Below, in pieces: positions 8,651 through 16,663 of a DNA stretch of 41,090 bases; position 1 is the stretch's first letter, and each line of letters begins with the position of its first letter. This DNA comes from a virus: positions 1 through 41,090 of the IMG/VR virus record IMGVR_UViG_3300032271_000294; one strand, given 5' to 3'. The notes under the pieces are model-generated. The model made no database searches and had not been told where the DNA came from. It saw only the letters and a program-made list of their open reading frames with translations. Made by a program: the position numbers and the translations under genes.

Positions 8651-9589
8651 ATGAGTTTACATAATAAACTTTGGACTGAGAGATATCGTCCAAAAACAAC
8701 TGCTGACTACGTTTTCATAGATGATAGACAGCGAGAGCAAGTAGAAGATTGGATTAAAAAGCGTGAAATTCCTAATCTTTTATTTTCTGGCGAACCCGGA
8801 ACTGGAAAAACAACACTAGCAAAAGTACTAATTAATGAACTTGAAATTAATGAGTATGATGTACTTGAGATCAACGCATCACGAGAAAATGGTGTAGAAG
8901 TCGTTCGTGAAAAGATTTTGAATTTCGTTCAAACAATGCCATTTGGTAAATTCAAGATCGTGTTATTAGACGAGGCTGATTATCTTACTCAAAATGGTCA
9001 GGTAATGTTACGTAGTGATATGGAAACATATAACTCGTCAGTTAGATTCATTATGACTTGTAATTATGCTCATAAAATCGTTCCAGCTCTTAGAAAATCT
9101 CGTTTAACTGAATTTCATATTAACAAGCCAGATAAAACTGAATTTACTGCTCGTGTAGCTACTGTTCTAGTTACTGAGAATATTGAGTTTGATCTAGATA
9201 CATTAGATACTTACGTAGGAGCAACTTATCCAGATTTACGTAGATGTTTAAATCAACTTCAAAACAATTGTTCTAATGGTAAATTACTACCAGTTCAGAA
9301 TAGTATTGAAGATCAAGATTCAATGTTGATTGAAATCACTCAGATGTTTAAGTCTGGAAACATTGGAGATGGTAGAACTCAGCTACTTCAATTCTTAAGT
9401 TTGAATCCAACAAGACTAGAAGACATTTATCGCTGGATGTATAGTAATTTAGATTTGTGGGGTAAAAGTAATGAACAAAAAGATGCTGCCATTATTGTTA
9501 TTAGAAATGGATTAGCAAACTTATCATTGGTTGGTATTCCAGAGATTTCACTGGCAGCTACAATTTGTGAATTAACACAAGGATTATAA
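8651..9589 (+). CDS. 44: Sliding-clamp loader ATPase large subunit (T4 gp44-like)
   Basis: This 312-residue AAA+ protein of the RFC-small/gp44 type matches T4 gp44 (319) in length. It has the clamp-loader opening WTERYRPKT (8-16), Walker A GEPGTGKTT (47-55), Walker B with DEAD (107-110), sensor 1 TCN (136-138) and a Ser-Arg (150-151) at the arginine-finger position. In T4, gp44 with gp62 loads the gp45 clamp at primer ends using ATP. The gp62 and gp45 partners are not evident here, unless the small downstream protein is a much-shortened partner. The following gene starts in its stop codon (TAATG). Confidence 0.9.
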   Translation: MSLHNKLWTERYRPKTTADYVFIDDRQREQVEDWIKKREIPNLLFSGEPGTGKTTLAKVLINELEINEYDVLEINASRENGVEVVREKILNFVQTMPFGKFKIVLLDEADYLTQNGQVMLRSDMETYNSSVRFIMTCNYAHKIVPALRKSRLTEFHINKPDKTEFTARVATVLVTENIEFDLDTLDTYVGATYPDLRRCLNQLQNNCSNGKLLPVQNSIEDQDSMLIEITQMFKSGNIGDGRTQLLQFLSLNPTRLEDIYRWMYSNLDLWGKSNEQKDAAIIVIRNGLANLSLVGIPEISLAATICELTQGL

Positions 9590-9855
9590 TGCGTTATTTA
9601 CTAATTACTTATGTCAGAAAACCAGGCGGTCAAATTGACGAACAAATGATATTTAGTAAAACTATCAAGACTAATGATCTACAAACTTGTAATGTAATTA
9701 TGGATTACAAAGAAGAAAAAATCATTAAGTGTGTGATAGAGAGTAATATTGTTCCGACCTCATTTGAGAAACTGAACGAATATTATGAGAAAATTTATCC
9801 CAACGTCATTGAACAATTGATATTGGCACAAAACGAAAGATTTGAAAAGAAATAA
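9589..9855 (+). CDS. Small hypothetical protein coupled to gp44
   Basis: This 88-residue protein starts in the overlapping TAATG of the clamp-loader gene. It reads as a small alpha/beta protein: the strand MRYLLITYV, a central strand KIIKCVIES, and a terminal amphipathic helix YYEKIYPNVIEQLILAQNERFEK. It has no similarity I recognise to T4 gp62, which is about twice as long. Coupling to gp44 suggests a replication link, but that is only context. It is the last gene before a bidirectional terminator. Confidence 0.6.
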   Translation: MRYLLITYVRKPGGQIDEQMIFSKTIKTNDLQTCNVIMDYKEEKIIKCVIESNIVPTSFEKLNEYYEKIYPNVIEQLILAQNERFEKK

Positions 9856-9869
9856 ACAATGTAAGTAAA

Positions 9870-9899
9870 AATGAACAGACCTAGTCTGTTCATTTTTTT
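9870..9899. terminator. Bidirectional terminator between convergent genes
   Basis: An 11-bp perfect stem (AATGAACAGAC / GTCTGTTCATT, loop CTA) is followed by seven T on the + strand and preceded by an A-run that reads as T on the minus strand. It lies between the convergent gp44 block and phoH and can stop both. Confidence 0.93.
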
Positions 9900-9906
9900 A
9901 ATCACA

Positions 9907-10686
9907 TCAATTATACAGTTTCAGTATTTCTCCAATCAAACGATGACGCTGAACGTCTTTTATGGTGAATTCACATATTTCAACTCCATTAATCGGTGAA
10001 CATTTGAGTTTATTAATGAGATCGAACAGCCCATTATCTGCGGATACTCGGTCAGCCTGATTTATGTCGCCTGTAATGATAAATTTACTTTCTTGGCCAA
10101 TGCGAGTAAGCAATGATTTTAATTGTAACGGAGATGCATTTTGTGCTTCATCAAGTATCAAAAATGTATCTTTGAAAGTTCTGCCTCTGAGAAACCCAAG
10201 TGGGGCAAATTCGATAATTTCTTCTGCAATCATGGTTTCTATTTCTTTGACGGCGTAAAATTCTCTTAAAATATCAGTGACTGGTCTGACCCAAGGTGCC
10301 AATTTCTCAGTCAATGTACCCGGTAAGAACCCATGATTTTCTCCTTCGATACTTACCGCGGGTCTACATATGACGATACGACTCACTTCTTTGTTACGGT
10401 AAGCTTGAATTGCAGCTAATGTTGCAAGATACGTTTTGCCAGTGCCAGCTGGACCTCCGACAACGACTACATCAGTCTCTTCATTTTGAAGAGCTAATAT
10501 ATATTGTTCTTGATTGATAGTTTTTGGAACTAAGCTGACAGATTTTCGCTGTTTTTGTGGATTAAAATTTAGAACATTGGAATCAGTTTTCATAGGTTGT
10601 TTTTGATAAAATGTTTGTTGAGATTTGTATGAATTTGCTTGATAGTCCTGCTCTTTTCTTAATGTACTATTTCTTTTTCTTGACAA
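9907..10686 (-). CDS. phoH: PhoH-like ATPase
   Basis: This 259-residue protein has a polar 55-residue N-terminal extension. Then come Walker A GGPAGTGKT (77-85), the PhoH signature region (RPAVSIEGENHGFLPG, EKLAPWVRP, FAPLGFLRGRTF), Walker B with LILDEAQN, and TGDINQ. It belongs to the PhoH P-loop family common in T4-like marine phages. Its role is unsettled; RNA-related helicase/ATPase activity has been proposed for relatives. The start is TTG at 10684-10686, chosen because AGGAG lies seven bases upstream (complement of 10694-10698); no better ATG is nearby. It is the only minus-strand gene in the window, bounded by a bidirectional terminator and a divergent promoter region. Confidence 0.9.
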   Translation of the reverse strand: MSRKRNSTLRKEQDYQANSYKSQQTFYQKQPMKTDSNVLNFNPQKQRKSVSLVPKTINQEQYILALQNEETDVVVVGGPAGTGKTYLATLAAIQAYRNKEVSRIVICRPAVSIEGENHGFLPGTLTEKLAPWVRPVTDILREFYAVKEIETMIAEEIIEFAPLGFLRGRTFKDTFLILDEAQNASPLQLKSLLTRIGQESKFIITGDINQADRVSADNGLFDLINKLKCSPINGVEICEFTIKDVQRHRLIGEILKLYN

Positions 10687-10731
10687 AGTAAATCTCCTGA
10701 GTTAAATATGATCTGCTCATAACAGATAAAG

Positions 10732-10739
10732 TATTTAGA
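10732..10739 (-). promoter_or_regulatory. Possible minus-strand late promoter for phoH (TCTAAATA)
   Basis: Read on the minus strand the sequence is TTCTAAATACTTT, matching the xCTAAATACT form seen on the + strand. It lies 45 bases upstream of the TTG start, leaving room for a leader that contains AGGAG. Confidence 0.4.
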
Positions 10740-10785
10740 AAACATTGTTGTGTATGAAAATGGATGTGATTAGTGATGAAATTAT

Positions 10786-10793
10786 GATAAATA
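10786..10793 (+). promoter_or_regulatory. Possible late promoter (GATAAATA), distal
   Basis: GATAAATA followed by TATCT lies in the 179-base gap between phoH and the next + gene. A second copy at 10850 is nearer the gene. One or both may be used; the gap holds no other feature I can see. Confidence 0.4.
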
Positions 10794-10849
10794 TATCTCT
10801 GGACGACTAATAATCTTAATTCTAAAAACGCCTGATAAAAATTAAAATA

Positions 10850-10857
10850 GATAAATA
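10850..10857 (+). promoter_or_regulatory. T4-like late promoter (GATAAATACT), near-leaderless
   Basis: GATAAATACT ends eight bases before the ATG at 10866. With T4 spacing the transcript would begin about three bases before the ATG, and no Shine-Dalgarno sequence is present. Confidence 0.65.
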
Positions 10858-10865
10858 CTTATACT

Positions 10866-11486
10866 ATGAGCAAAAAGAAAACATTCATTGATAGTCCCGA
10901 GTGGACAGAAATCGTTCAAAACGTAAAAGGAATCATGACAAGTGATGGGACAATGTCCACCTTGTTAGACTTTGAACGAGTTTTGGATGAAGCTGATATA
11001 TATGCGTTTAGGAATTGGGAACTAGGTGAATTAGTAGATGGGCCAATTATTCGTAAATATGAAGTAGTTTGTACATTTATGTGGCCCACTGGAATCATGC
11101 CTGATCCACGCGGAGCTAAACGATTACTACCTCTTGGCTGTACAATTAAGTTTAAGAAAACTCAAATTAAAGTACCTATTCAAATCAAAGAGCCAAGTGA
11201 TTATAAACCAGGATCTCACTATCCAAAAGTTATTGATAGAAAAGTATGGTTGGTAAATATAATAATTCCTAAAGATTTAATGAATGACATTCGTGAAGGA
11301 AGTATTGACTTAGCAGGTCAAACTATTGACTTAGAAGACTTGGATGATGCATACGCTAAAGATTACGATACAGAAAGTCTAAAAACTAATCAAGAAGAAA
11401 ATCAAGGAATAGATCAATTAGGAGGAATGGGTGGACTAGGTTCTCCGGATATGGGCGGCGGCACTCCACAATTTCCTCCGCTATAA
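10866..11486 (+). CDS. Conserved hypothetical phage protein
   Basis: This is a 206-residue protein of mixed alpha/beta character, with no recognised catalytic motif. A central segment (CTFMWPTGIMPDPRGAKRL, about 59-77) followed by KFKKTQIKVPIQIK suggests an OB- or jelly-roll-like beta domain. The C-terminal 40 residues are acidic and then Gly/Met/Pro-rich and probably disordered. It is the first gene of a + unit with the LAGL-containing gene, ahead of dnaJ. A structural or assembly role is possible but unproven. Confidence 0.6.
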   Translation: MSKKKTFIDSPEWTEIVQNVKGIMTSDGTMSTLLDFERVLDEADIYAFRNWELGELVDGPIIRKYEVVCTFMWPTGIMPDPRGAKRLLPLGCTIKFKKTQIKVPIQIKEPSDYKPGSHYPKVIDRKVWLVNIIIPKDLMNDIREGSIDLAGQTIDLEDLDDAYAKDYDTESLKTNQEENQGIDQLGGMGGLGSPDMGGGTPQFPPL

Positions 11487-11495
11487 AGGATTGAT

Positions 11496-12038
11496 ATGAC
11501 TACACAACTAAACGAAAGTTTACATTACTTAGATATGGAAAATCAAATGATTCCTATCATAGAAATCGATCATTACAAATCAAAAATTGGAAATGATAGC
11601 GATTTCGTCACGCTTAGTTTTACTGTAAAAAGCAAAAGCTCAAGTGATGATTTGGTTACTTGGTTTGAACGTGGTTATGAATTTGTAATTGACGCAGAAA
11701 ATAGCCCAGGCGAAATTAGTCCCGGAAAATACATTGTGTTTGTCGAACTAAATCGTAGAAGTAGTGTCCCTAAGAGAGTGATAGAAATGTTAACTGATCT
11801 AGATACGTTAACTGGATATGGTCCAGAAGAATGGAAGTTAAAAATAGAAGATGAACTTTATGATGCTACTGAAGAAAATATTAAAAAGCATATCAAATTG
11901 AGTCCTCATGAGTATAGAATAAATGACGAGTCAGACTTAAATGAAATGAGAGTAGTGGCAGGACTAGAACCAGTTACTAGTTATGATAAATCTGACAAAG
12001 GTTTAAAGTCAATGCAGAATCTAGCCGGAATATATTAA
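11496..12038 (+). CDS. Conserved hypothetical protein with LAG-type C-terminal motifs
   Basis: This 180-residue acidic protein has an N-terminal beta-rich part (MIPIIEIDHYKSKIG, FVTLSFTVKSKS, KYIVFVELNRR). A helical C-terminus follows, containing LNEMRVVAGLEPV (about 149-161) and ending LKSMQNLAGIY. The same short motif, M(R)xLAG(L/I), appears in the gene before the terminase and at the C-terminus of the protein at 24174. I read it as a shared short linear motif rather than homology. It starts ten bases after the preceding gene, with AAGGA before the ATG. No function is assigned. Confidence 0.6.
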   Translation: MTTQLNESLHYLDMENQMIPIIEIDHYKSKIGNDSDFVTLSFTVKSKSSSDDLVTWFERGYEFVIDAENSPGEISPGKYIVFVELNRRSSVPKRVIEMLTDLDTLTGYGPEEWKLKIEDELYDATEENIKKHIKLSPHEYRINDESDLNEMRVVAGLEPVTSYDKSDKGLKSMQNLAGIY

Positions 12039-12053
12039 ATATTACCAAAAAGC

Positions 12054-12082
12054 TTGATTAATTTATAGTATACTGTTACAAT
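12054..12082 (+). promoter_or_regulatory. Sigma70-like promoter TTGATT-17-TACAAT
   Basis: TTGATT (12054-12059) and TACAAT (12077-12082) are separated by 17 bases. The predicted start falls at about 12089, one base before the dnaJ ATG, and there is no Shine-Dalgarno sequence. TTACAATAGT is shared with the promoter at 6995-7022. A weaker late-type ATTAAATA overlaps the preceding stop (12034-12041). Confidence 0.75.
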
Positions 12083-12089
12083 AGTTTAC

Positions 12090-12866
12090 ATGGACTATTA
12101 TAAAATATTAGGTGTATCTAACACCGCAACCGAACAAGATATTAAAACTGCCTATCGTAAGATGGCGGCAAAACATCACCCTGATCGTGAGGGTGGTAGC
12201 AAAGAAGAATTTCAAAAGATTGAAGAGGCATATAGAATTTTATCTGATCCTCAAACTCGTCAACAGCATGATAATCCACAACCTCAAGGAATGCCAGGCG
12301 GATTTCATTTCAATTTCGGCACTGAAGGATTTAATCCATTTGAAGATATATTTCAACAATTTGCCAGACCAAGAACCCGCGTATATACTGTAACAATATT
12401 TGTTACACTAGAAAAAGTTGCTAATGGCGTAACAGAAACCATTCAAATTCAAACTGCGGTTGGACCAAAAGCATTCAATATATCTATCCCTAAAGGAGTA
12501 GAAGATGGTCAGAGAGTAAATTATGAAAATTTAATGCCAGATGGAATTCTACAGATTATGTTTAGAATTCATCGTCATTCTAAATTTGAAAGACGTGGAC
12601 TGGATCTATACTCAACAGAACATATTTCAGTTTTTGATTTAATACTCGGAACAAAGATTTCGATCACGACAATTTTAAATCAAACACTAGAAATTACAAT
12701 TCCTCCAAGAACCAATCCAGAATCAAGTCTAAGAATTCCTAGTAAAGGACTAGAATCACCCAATGGAATTGGAGATCAATATATTATAATTTCCCCAGTT
12801 ATACCAGATGTAATAAGTCAAGAAGTTATACAAGTGCTAGAACGTGAACGTAACAAAATAGGATAA
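12090..12866 (+). CDS. dnaJ: DnaJ-like (Hsp40 class B) co-chaperone
   Basis: This 258-residue protein has a complete J domain at residues 1-65: DYYKILGVS, the HPD triad (30-32) and the helix-IV region AYRILSDPQTRQ. A short Gly/Phe linker (GMPGGFHFNFG...FNPFEDIF) follows, then two C-terminal substrate-binding subdomains. The Cys-rich zinc domain of DnaJ is absent, so it resembles CbpA/DnaJB. The intact HPD suggests it can stimulate a DnaK ATPase; no DnaK is encoded here, so the partner is presumably the host's. It lies four bases upstream of clpA and shares its promoter, suggesting a joint proteostasis role. Recruitment of host DnaK is inference. Confidence 0.9.
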   Translation: MDYYKILGVSNTATEQDIKTAYRKMAAKHHPDREGGSKEEFQKIEEAYRILSDPQTRQQHDNPQPQGMPGGFHFNFGTEGFNPFEDIFQQFARPRTRVYTVTIFVTLEKVANGVTETIQIQTAVGPKAFNISIPKGVEDGQRVNYENLMPDGILQIMFRIHRHSKFERRGLDLYSTEHISVFDLILGTKISITTILNQTLEITIPPRTNPESSLRIPSKGLESPNGIGDQYIIISPVIPDVISQEVIQVLERERNKIG

Positions 12867-12870
12867 TCAG

Positions 12871-15165
12871 ATGATTAACAACCCAGAAGTTGAACGTATT
12901 ATTGAACAAGCAATCAATATTGCTAAACAAAAAAAACATGAATATGTAACATTGGAGCACACTTTGCTTAGTATGATTACATATGATCCATTCAAAAAGC
13001 AATTAGATAAGTTTGGGGTAGACACCGATCTAATGGCAAATGACGTTTCTAACTATCTAGATAGTTTGCTTTCGTTATTAGCAAAAGGAGGCGAGTCAGT
13101 TCAACCTAGAAAAACTAATGCACTAGAACGTATGTTTAGTCGTGCTGTTACTCAGGTTCTATTCACTGGTCGTAGACAAATTGAAATTATTGATTTATAT
13201 TTAAGTATGTTTCAGGAAAGTAATAGTCACGCAAACTATTTCTTGTTAAAATGGGGTGTAACTCGTAATGAATTTGTTTCATTCTGGCAGAAAAATTACA
13301 AATATAACAAAGAAAGTACTAGACTTAGTGAAGATCAAGCAACTGAGATTTTAGAAGAATATACAATTAATCTAACCGATCTGGCTCGTGCTAACAAAAT
13401 TGAACCAGTTATTGGTCGTGAGCGAGAGATTGAAGATATTATGTTAATCTTAGCAAAAAGATTCAAGAGTAATGTACTGATGGTCGGTGATCCTGGAACT
13501 GGCAAAACTGCTATTGCTGAAGGCTTAGCCAGCAAGATCATTATTGATGATGTGCCAGAATTTTTACGAGGTCATGAACTCTATTCATTAGAAATTGGAT
13601 CATTATTGGCAGGTAGTAGATATCGTGGAGACTTTGAAGAAAAAGTCAAGAACGTTATTGATGCACTAACTACTAAAAAGAATGTTATTTTATTCATTGA
13701 TGAAGCACATACAATGAAAGGCGCAGGCAGTGGTGGCAATAGTTCACTTGACTTTGCTAACATGTTTAAGCCAGCTATTACAAAAGGAACACTAAAGATC
13801 ATAGCAAGTACTACTTGGGAAGAATATTACGAATCATTTGAGAAGGATCGAGCATTAATGCGTCGTTTCTATCGTGTTAGTATTGATGAACCTAATATGG
13901 AAACTACTGAAAAGATTTTGGCTGGACTAAGTGAACGTCTAAGCGACTTTCATGGAGTAACTATTGATAACAGTGCTATTACAGCGGCAGTTGAATTTAG
14001 TAATCGTTATATTCATGATCGTAAGAATCCAGATAAATCAATTGATTTATTGGATGCAGCTTGTGCTAAACACAGAGTACTAAGCACCAATGCTATTATT
14101 ACTAGTGAAAGTATTAGAGAACAAGTTACTAAGATGTGTGGTATACCAGAAGATAAAATGGATATTGGTATGTCAGATAGAATTATATCATTAGAAGATA
14201 ATATTAAGACCAAATTATACGGTCAAGATGAGGCTGTACAAAAGGTACTAGAGCGAGTGTATGTTAGTTATGCTGGCATTGCCAATCATAAAAAGCCAAT
14301 GGCTAGTTTCTTGTTCTTGGGACCAACTGGTACTGGTAAAACAGAATTAGCTAGATTGTTAAGTGAACATCTTAGTATGCCCTTACTTAAGTACGACATG
14401 AGCGAGTTTCAAGAGAAACATTCAGTGGCAGCTCTTATTGGTGCTCCACCTGGATATGTAGGATATGGCGAAGGTAATCTTGGGGGCGGTAAGATCATTA
14501 ATGACTTGAGCAAGAATCCATATTCAATCTTGCTATTTGACGAGGTCGAGAAAGCTCACCCTGATGTGTATAACTTGTTCTTACAATTACTAGATGAGGG
14601 TCGTATTACTGGAACTAATGGCAAAACTGTTAATGCTAAAAATACTATTGTTATTATGACTAGTAACTTGGGTAGCGCCGACAGCGAACGAAATAATATT
14701 GGTTTTGGTGATCAAGACAAGTTAGGCGAAGATGACAAGGCTTTAAAAGAATTCTTCAAACCAGAATTACGTAATCGTATTGATATGATTTGTAAGTTTA
14801 CTAAACTTGATACACTAGCAGTTAAGAAAATTGTTGTTAAGTTTATAAATGAACTCAAGACACAGTTAACTGAAGAGCATGGTATTAGTTTGAATTTAAG
14901 TGAAGATGCAGTTGAATATCTAGCAAAAAATGGCTATGATAGTAAAATGGGTGCTAGACCATTGGCTCGTAAGATTGATGAATTGATTAGAGTTCCATTG
15001 GCCAAGAAAGTATTGTTTGAAAGATTAAAACATGCTCATGTTAATGTAGTGTTAAGAAACGATACTATTGAGTTTGACGTTACTCAAAAATTATCTGAAA
15101 ATATGGCAGTTGTAGGATCAGATGGAATTATCTATGTCAAAAGTGAGTCAAGTGATAACACCTGA
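12871..15165 (+). CDS. clpA: ClpA-like AAA+ unfoldase
   Basis: This 764-residue protein matches E. coli ClpA (758) in length and order: an N-domain (1-145), D1 with Walker A GDPGTGKT (206-213) and LFIDEAH, and D2 with GPTGTGKT (484-491) and LLFDEVEKAH. It lacks the long ClpB middle coiled coil. The ClpP-docking loop is retained: NNIGFGDQD puts I610-G611-F612 where ClpA has IGL. No ClpP or ClpS gene is in the window, so it could dock on host ClpP. The ATG has AGGAT upstream. Coupled with dnaJ. Target proteins are unknown. Confidence 0.93.
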   Translation: MINNPEVERIIEQAINIAKQKKHEYVTLEHTLLSMITYDPFKKQLDKFGVDTDLMANDVSNYLDSLLSLLAKGGESVQPRKTNALERMFSRAVTQVLFTGRRQIEIIDLYLSMFQESNSHANYFLLKWGVTRNEFVSFWQKNYKYNKESTRLSEDQATEILEEYTINLTDLARANKIEPVIGREREIEDIMLILAKRFKSNVLMVGDPGTGKTAIAEGLASKIIIDDVPEFLRGHELYSLEIGSLLAGSRYRGDFEEKVKNVIDALTTKKNVILFIDEAHTMKGAGSGGNSSLDFANMFKPAITKGTLKIIASTTWEEYYESFEKDRALMRRFYRVSIDEPNMETTEKILAGLSERLSDFHGVTIDNSAITAAVEFSNRYIHDRKNPDKSIDLLDAACAKHRVLSTNAIITSESIREQVTKMCGIPEDKMDIGMSDRIISLEDNIKTKLYGQDEAVQKVLERVYVSYAGIANHKKPMASFLFLGPTGTGKTELARLLSEHLSMPLLKYDMSEFQEKHSVAALIGAPPGYVGYGEGNLGGGKIINDLSKNPYSILLFDEVEKAHPDVYNLFLQLLDEGRITGTNGKTVNAKNTIVIMTSNLGSADSERNNIGFGDQDKLGEDDKALKEFFKPELRNRIDMICKFTKLDTLAVKKIVVKFINELKTQLTEEHGISLNLSEDAVEYLAKNGYDSKMGARPLARKIDELIRVPLAKKVLFERLKHAHVNVVLRNDTIEFDVTQKLSENMAVVGSDGIIYVKSESSDNT

Positions 15166-15844
15166 TAAATTCAAAGTAGACAAATCTAAACTAACATTGT
15201 ACTTTGGTAAATTTAAGTACAAAGTTAGTATTGCTATAGAAGGAATTCATCATTTTAGACTATGTAAAACTGAATTTGGTTATCATGAGCGAGTAGCATC
15301 AAAAGCATCTCTTTCATTTGATCGTTTGAAAACAGAAGTATTTGTAAATTGGCGATCAACACTAGTATCTACTGCCAATATGATGATACGAATTCAGTTT
15401 GATAAAGCAGATATATATTCTAATAATTTAAGTTCATTTCAATCATTGTTAGATGATTTTGATGTAATTGATGATTGCGTTGATATAAAATATTCAGTGG
15501 TCAAGCCAATGAAAAACTTTGAACGTGATGTAATTTATCATAAAAATCCCAAGCATAATTTTAGAATCTTTCTTGCTAGTAAAAAATGGTCTAAACAAGA
15601 AATAAAAGAGTTAGATGAATGGTTGAAAAAATATAATGCCCAACCTAGTCGCTCGTTAACAGACTGGATCAATCCCACTCATTTTGCCTATCTTCCAGCG
15701 ACATTAACTTCGATGGTATCTGTATGGTCATGGGGTGGCTACAGCTTTGACTTAGATGATGAACACGTAATTACTCTATTAGGTCTACAACACGATGAGT
15801 GGATATCTAAAGTGTGTCGAATTGAAAAAAAGATAAATACTTAA
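15134..15844 (+). CDS. Hypothetical phage protein overlapping clpA
   Basis: This is 236 residues from ATG 15134; an earlier in-frame ATG at 15122 is possible, but 15134 shortens the overlap with clpA. It is a mixed alpha/beta protein with KLTLYFGKFKYKV near the start, a central acidic stretch, and a Trp-rich C-terminal part (SMVSVWSWGGYSFDLDDEH). It resembles no family I can name. Because it overlaps the clpA end by 32 bases, its translation is probably coupled. Its last codons overlap the late promoter at 15832. Confidence 0.6.
   Translation: MSKVSQVITPDKFKVDKSKLTLYFGKFKYKVSIAIEGIHHFRLCKTEFGYHERVASKASLSFDRLKTEVFVNWRSTLVSTANMMIRIQFDKADIYSNNLSSFQSLLDDFDVIDDCVDIKYSVVKPMKNFERDVIYHKNPKHNFRIFLASKKWSKQEIKELDEWLKKYNAQPSRSLTDWINPTHFAYLPATLTSMVSVWSWGGYSFDLDDEHVITLLGLQHDEWISKVCRIEKKINT
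15832..15839 (+). promoter_or_regulatory. T4-like late promoter (GATAAATACT)
   Basis: GATAAATACTT lies at the end of the preceding gene. The predicted start near 15845 places GGAG (15846-15849) at the very 5' end of the transcript, eight bases from the ATG at 15857. Confidence 0.7.
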
Positions 15845-15856
15845 TGGAGCAATAAC

Positions 15857-16021
15857 ATGGCTAAAATACATACAGAAACATTAGTAATCACCATCAGTAA
15901 ACTAGTAAAAGACAACGGAGACGTTGATCTTATAGCTACTGAAGGAATCGTCGCGGCGCTGGCTGAAGTAACAGAACAGTTAGTAGGCGCTGGTGTTGTG
16001 GTAGAAGTAGAGATAGCGTAA
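15857..16021 (+). CDS. Small 54-residue phage protein
   Basis: The protein begins MAKIHTETLVITISKLVKD and ends VVVEVEIA. It is a compact acidic protein with an N-terminal strand, a central helix (EGIVAALAEVTEQLVGAG) and a C-terminal strand. A GGAG Shine-Dalgarno sequence and a late promoter directly precede it, and the next gene starts two bases after its stop. Marine T4-like phages encode similar small proteins beside structural genes; I infer a minor virion or assembly role without a named function. Confidence 0.75.
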   Translation: MAKIHTETLVITISKLVKDNGDVDLIATEGIVAALAEVTEQLVGAGVVVEVEIA

Positions 16022-16022
16022 C

Positions 16023-16421
16023 ATGGCACAGGGCACAATACGTACATTAATACCGCAGCTTCCATATCCTGGACCGCCAGGAACAGTATGTTCATTTACT
16101 GGTGATAAACAACAGGCAGCTGCCTACTATCTTGCTAATAGTGATCTTCAAACTATTAGCTGGACTCTTGGACCGGGCCCACAACCAAATAACCAACCAG
16201 CAAACCCAGTGTTTATTGGTAATGTTTATATTCAGTCTAGTATTAGTACTAGTCCAAGCAGTGAAGCAGATTGGATCACTGTGTATCAACTACCTACTAC
16301 TCCTGGAACTAACAATGTTCAAACTGGATACTATAATCTAGTTGGAAATTATGTATGGTTACGAGCCATTGTAAATAATTGGACTCAAGGTCCAATTTCA
16401 TTAATATCGGCAAGTTACTAA
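16023..16421 (+). CDS. Small beta-rich virion/decoration-like protein
   Basis: This 132-residue protein is almost all beta-strand and loop, rich in Pro, Ser, Thr, Asn and Gln with few charges. A Pro-rich opening (PQLPYPGPPGTVCSFTG) precedes ISWTLGPGPQP, VFIGNVYIQSS, a strand ITVYQLPTTPG and a terminal NYVWLRAIVNNWTQGPI. This alternation resembles compact beta-sandwich head-decoration or fibre-tip proteins. It starts two bases after the preceding stop under a late promoter. The structural role is inferred from composition and context only. Confidence 0.65.
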   Translation: MAQGTIRTLIPQLPYPGPPGTVCSFTGDKQQAAAYYLANSDLQTISWTLGPGPQPNNQPANPVFIGNVYIQSSISTSPSSEADWITVYQLPTTPGTNNVQTGYYNLVGNYVWLRAIVNNWTQGPISLISASY

Positions 16422-16422
16422 T

Positions 16423-16608
16423 ATGAATAAGACGCAACTACTACGTTTGATCAAAGAAAGCAGACAGCTTGTCAAGACTGCTAGTCCGGAACAAAAGTTG
16501 CGACTACTAACTCTTATTCGTGAGAGTTATAGACAAATAAAAAATCAACAAGTCATTGTTGAATCAAAAGTTCAGTCTGACTCTCAAGACTACTTAGACG
16601 AAAAATAA
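16423..16608 (+). CDS. Short helical protein with repeated LI(K/R)ES motifs
   Basis: This 61-residue protein contains two related helices, LLRLIKESRQLVKTASPEQK and LRLLTLIRESYRQIKNQQ, then VIVESKVQ. LIKE/S, LIRE/S and VIVE/S fit the hydrophobic-x-Glu/Ser rule for gp21-type prohead protease sites. By analogy with T4 core proteins cut to small internal peptides it might be a core peptide precursor, but this rests on motifs alone. The ATG lies one base after the previous stop. No known family recognised. Confidence 0.65.
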   Translation: MNKTQLLRLIKESRQLVKTASPEQKLRLLTLIRESYRQIKNQQVIVESKVQSDSQDYLDEK

Positions 16609-16632
16609 ATTTTTTGATCATGCTCGATTGAT

Positions 16633-16640
16633 ATTAAATA
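16633..16640 (+). promoter_or_regulatory. Late promoter variant (ATTAAATA)
   Basis: ATTAAATAGTATAT lies in the 55-base gap before the glycosyltransferase gene. The predicted start near 16646 gives a leader of about 18 nt containing AGGATGA before the ATG at 16664. Confidence 0.5.
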
Positions 16641-16663
16641 GTATATCAATCATAGGATGAATC

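Noticed and set aside
9589-9855. Calling the small gene after gp44 a gp62 clamp-loader subunit
   Set aside because: It is about half the length of T4 gp62 and I see no sequence resemblance; only position supports it.
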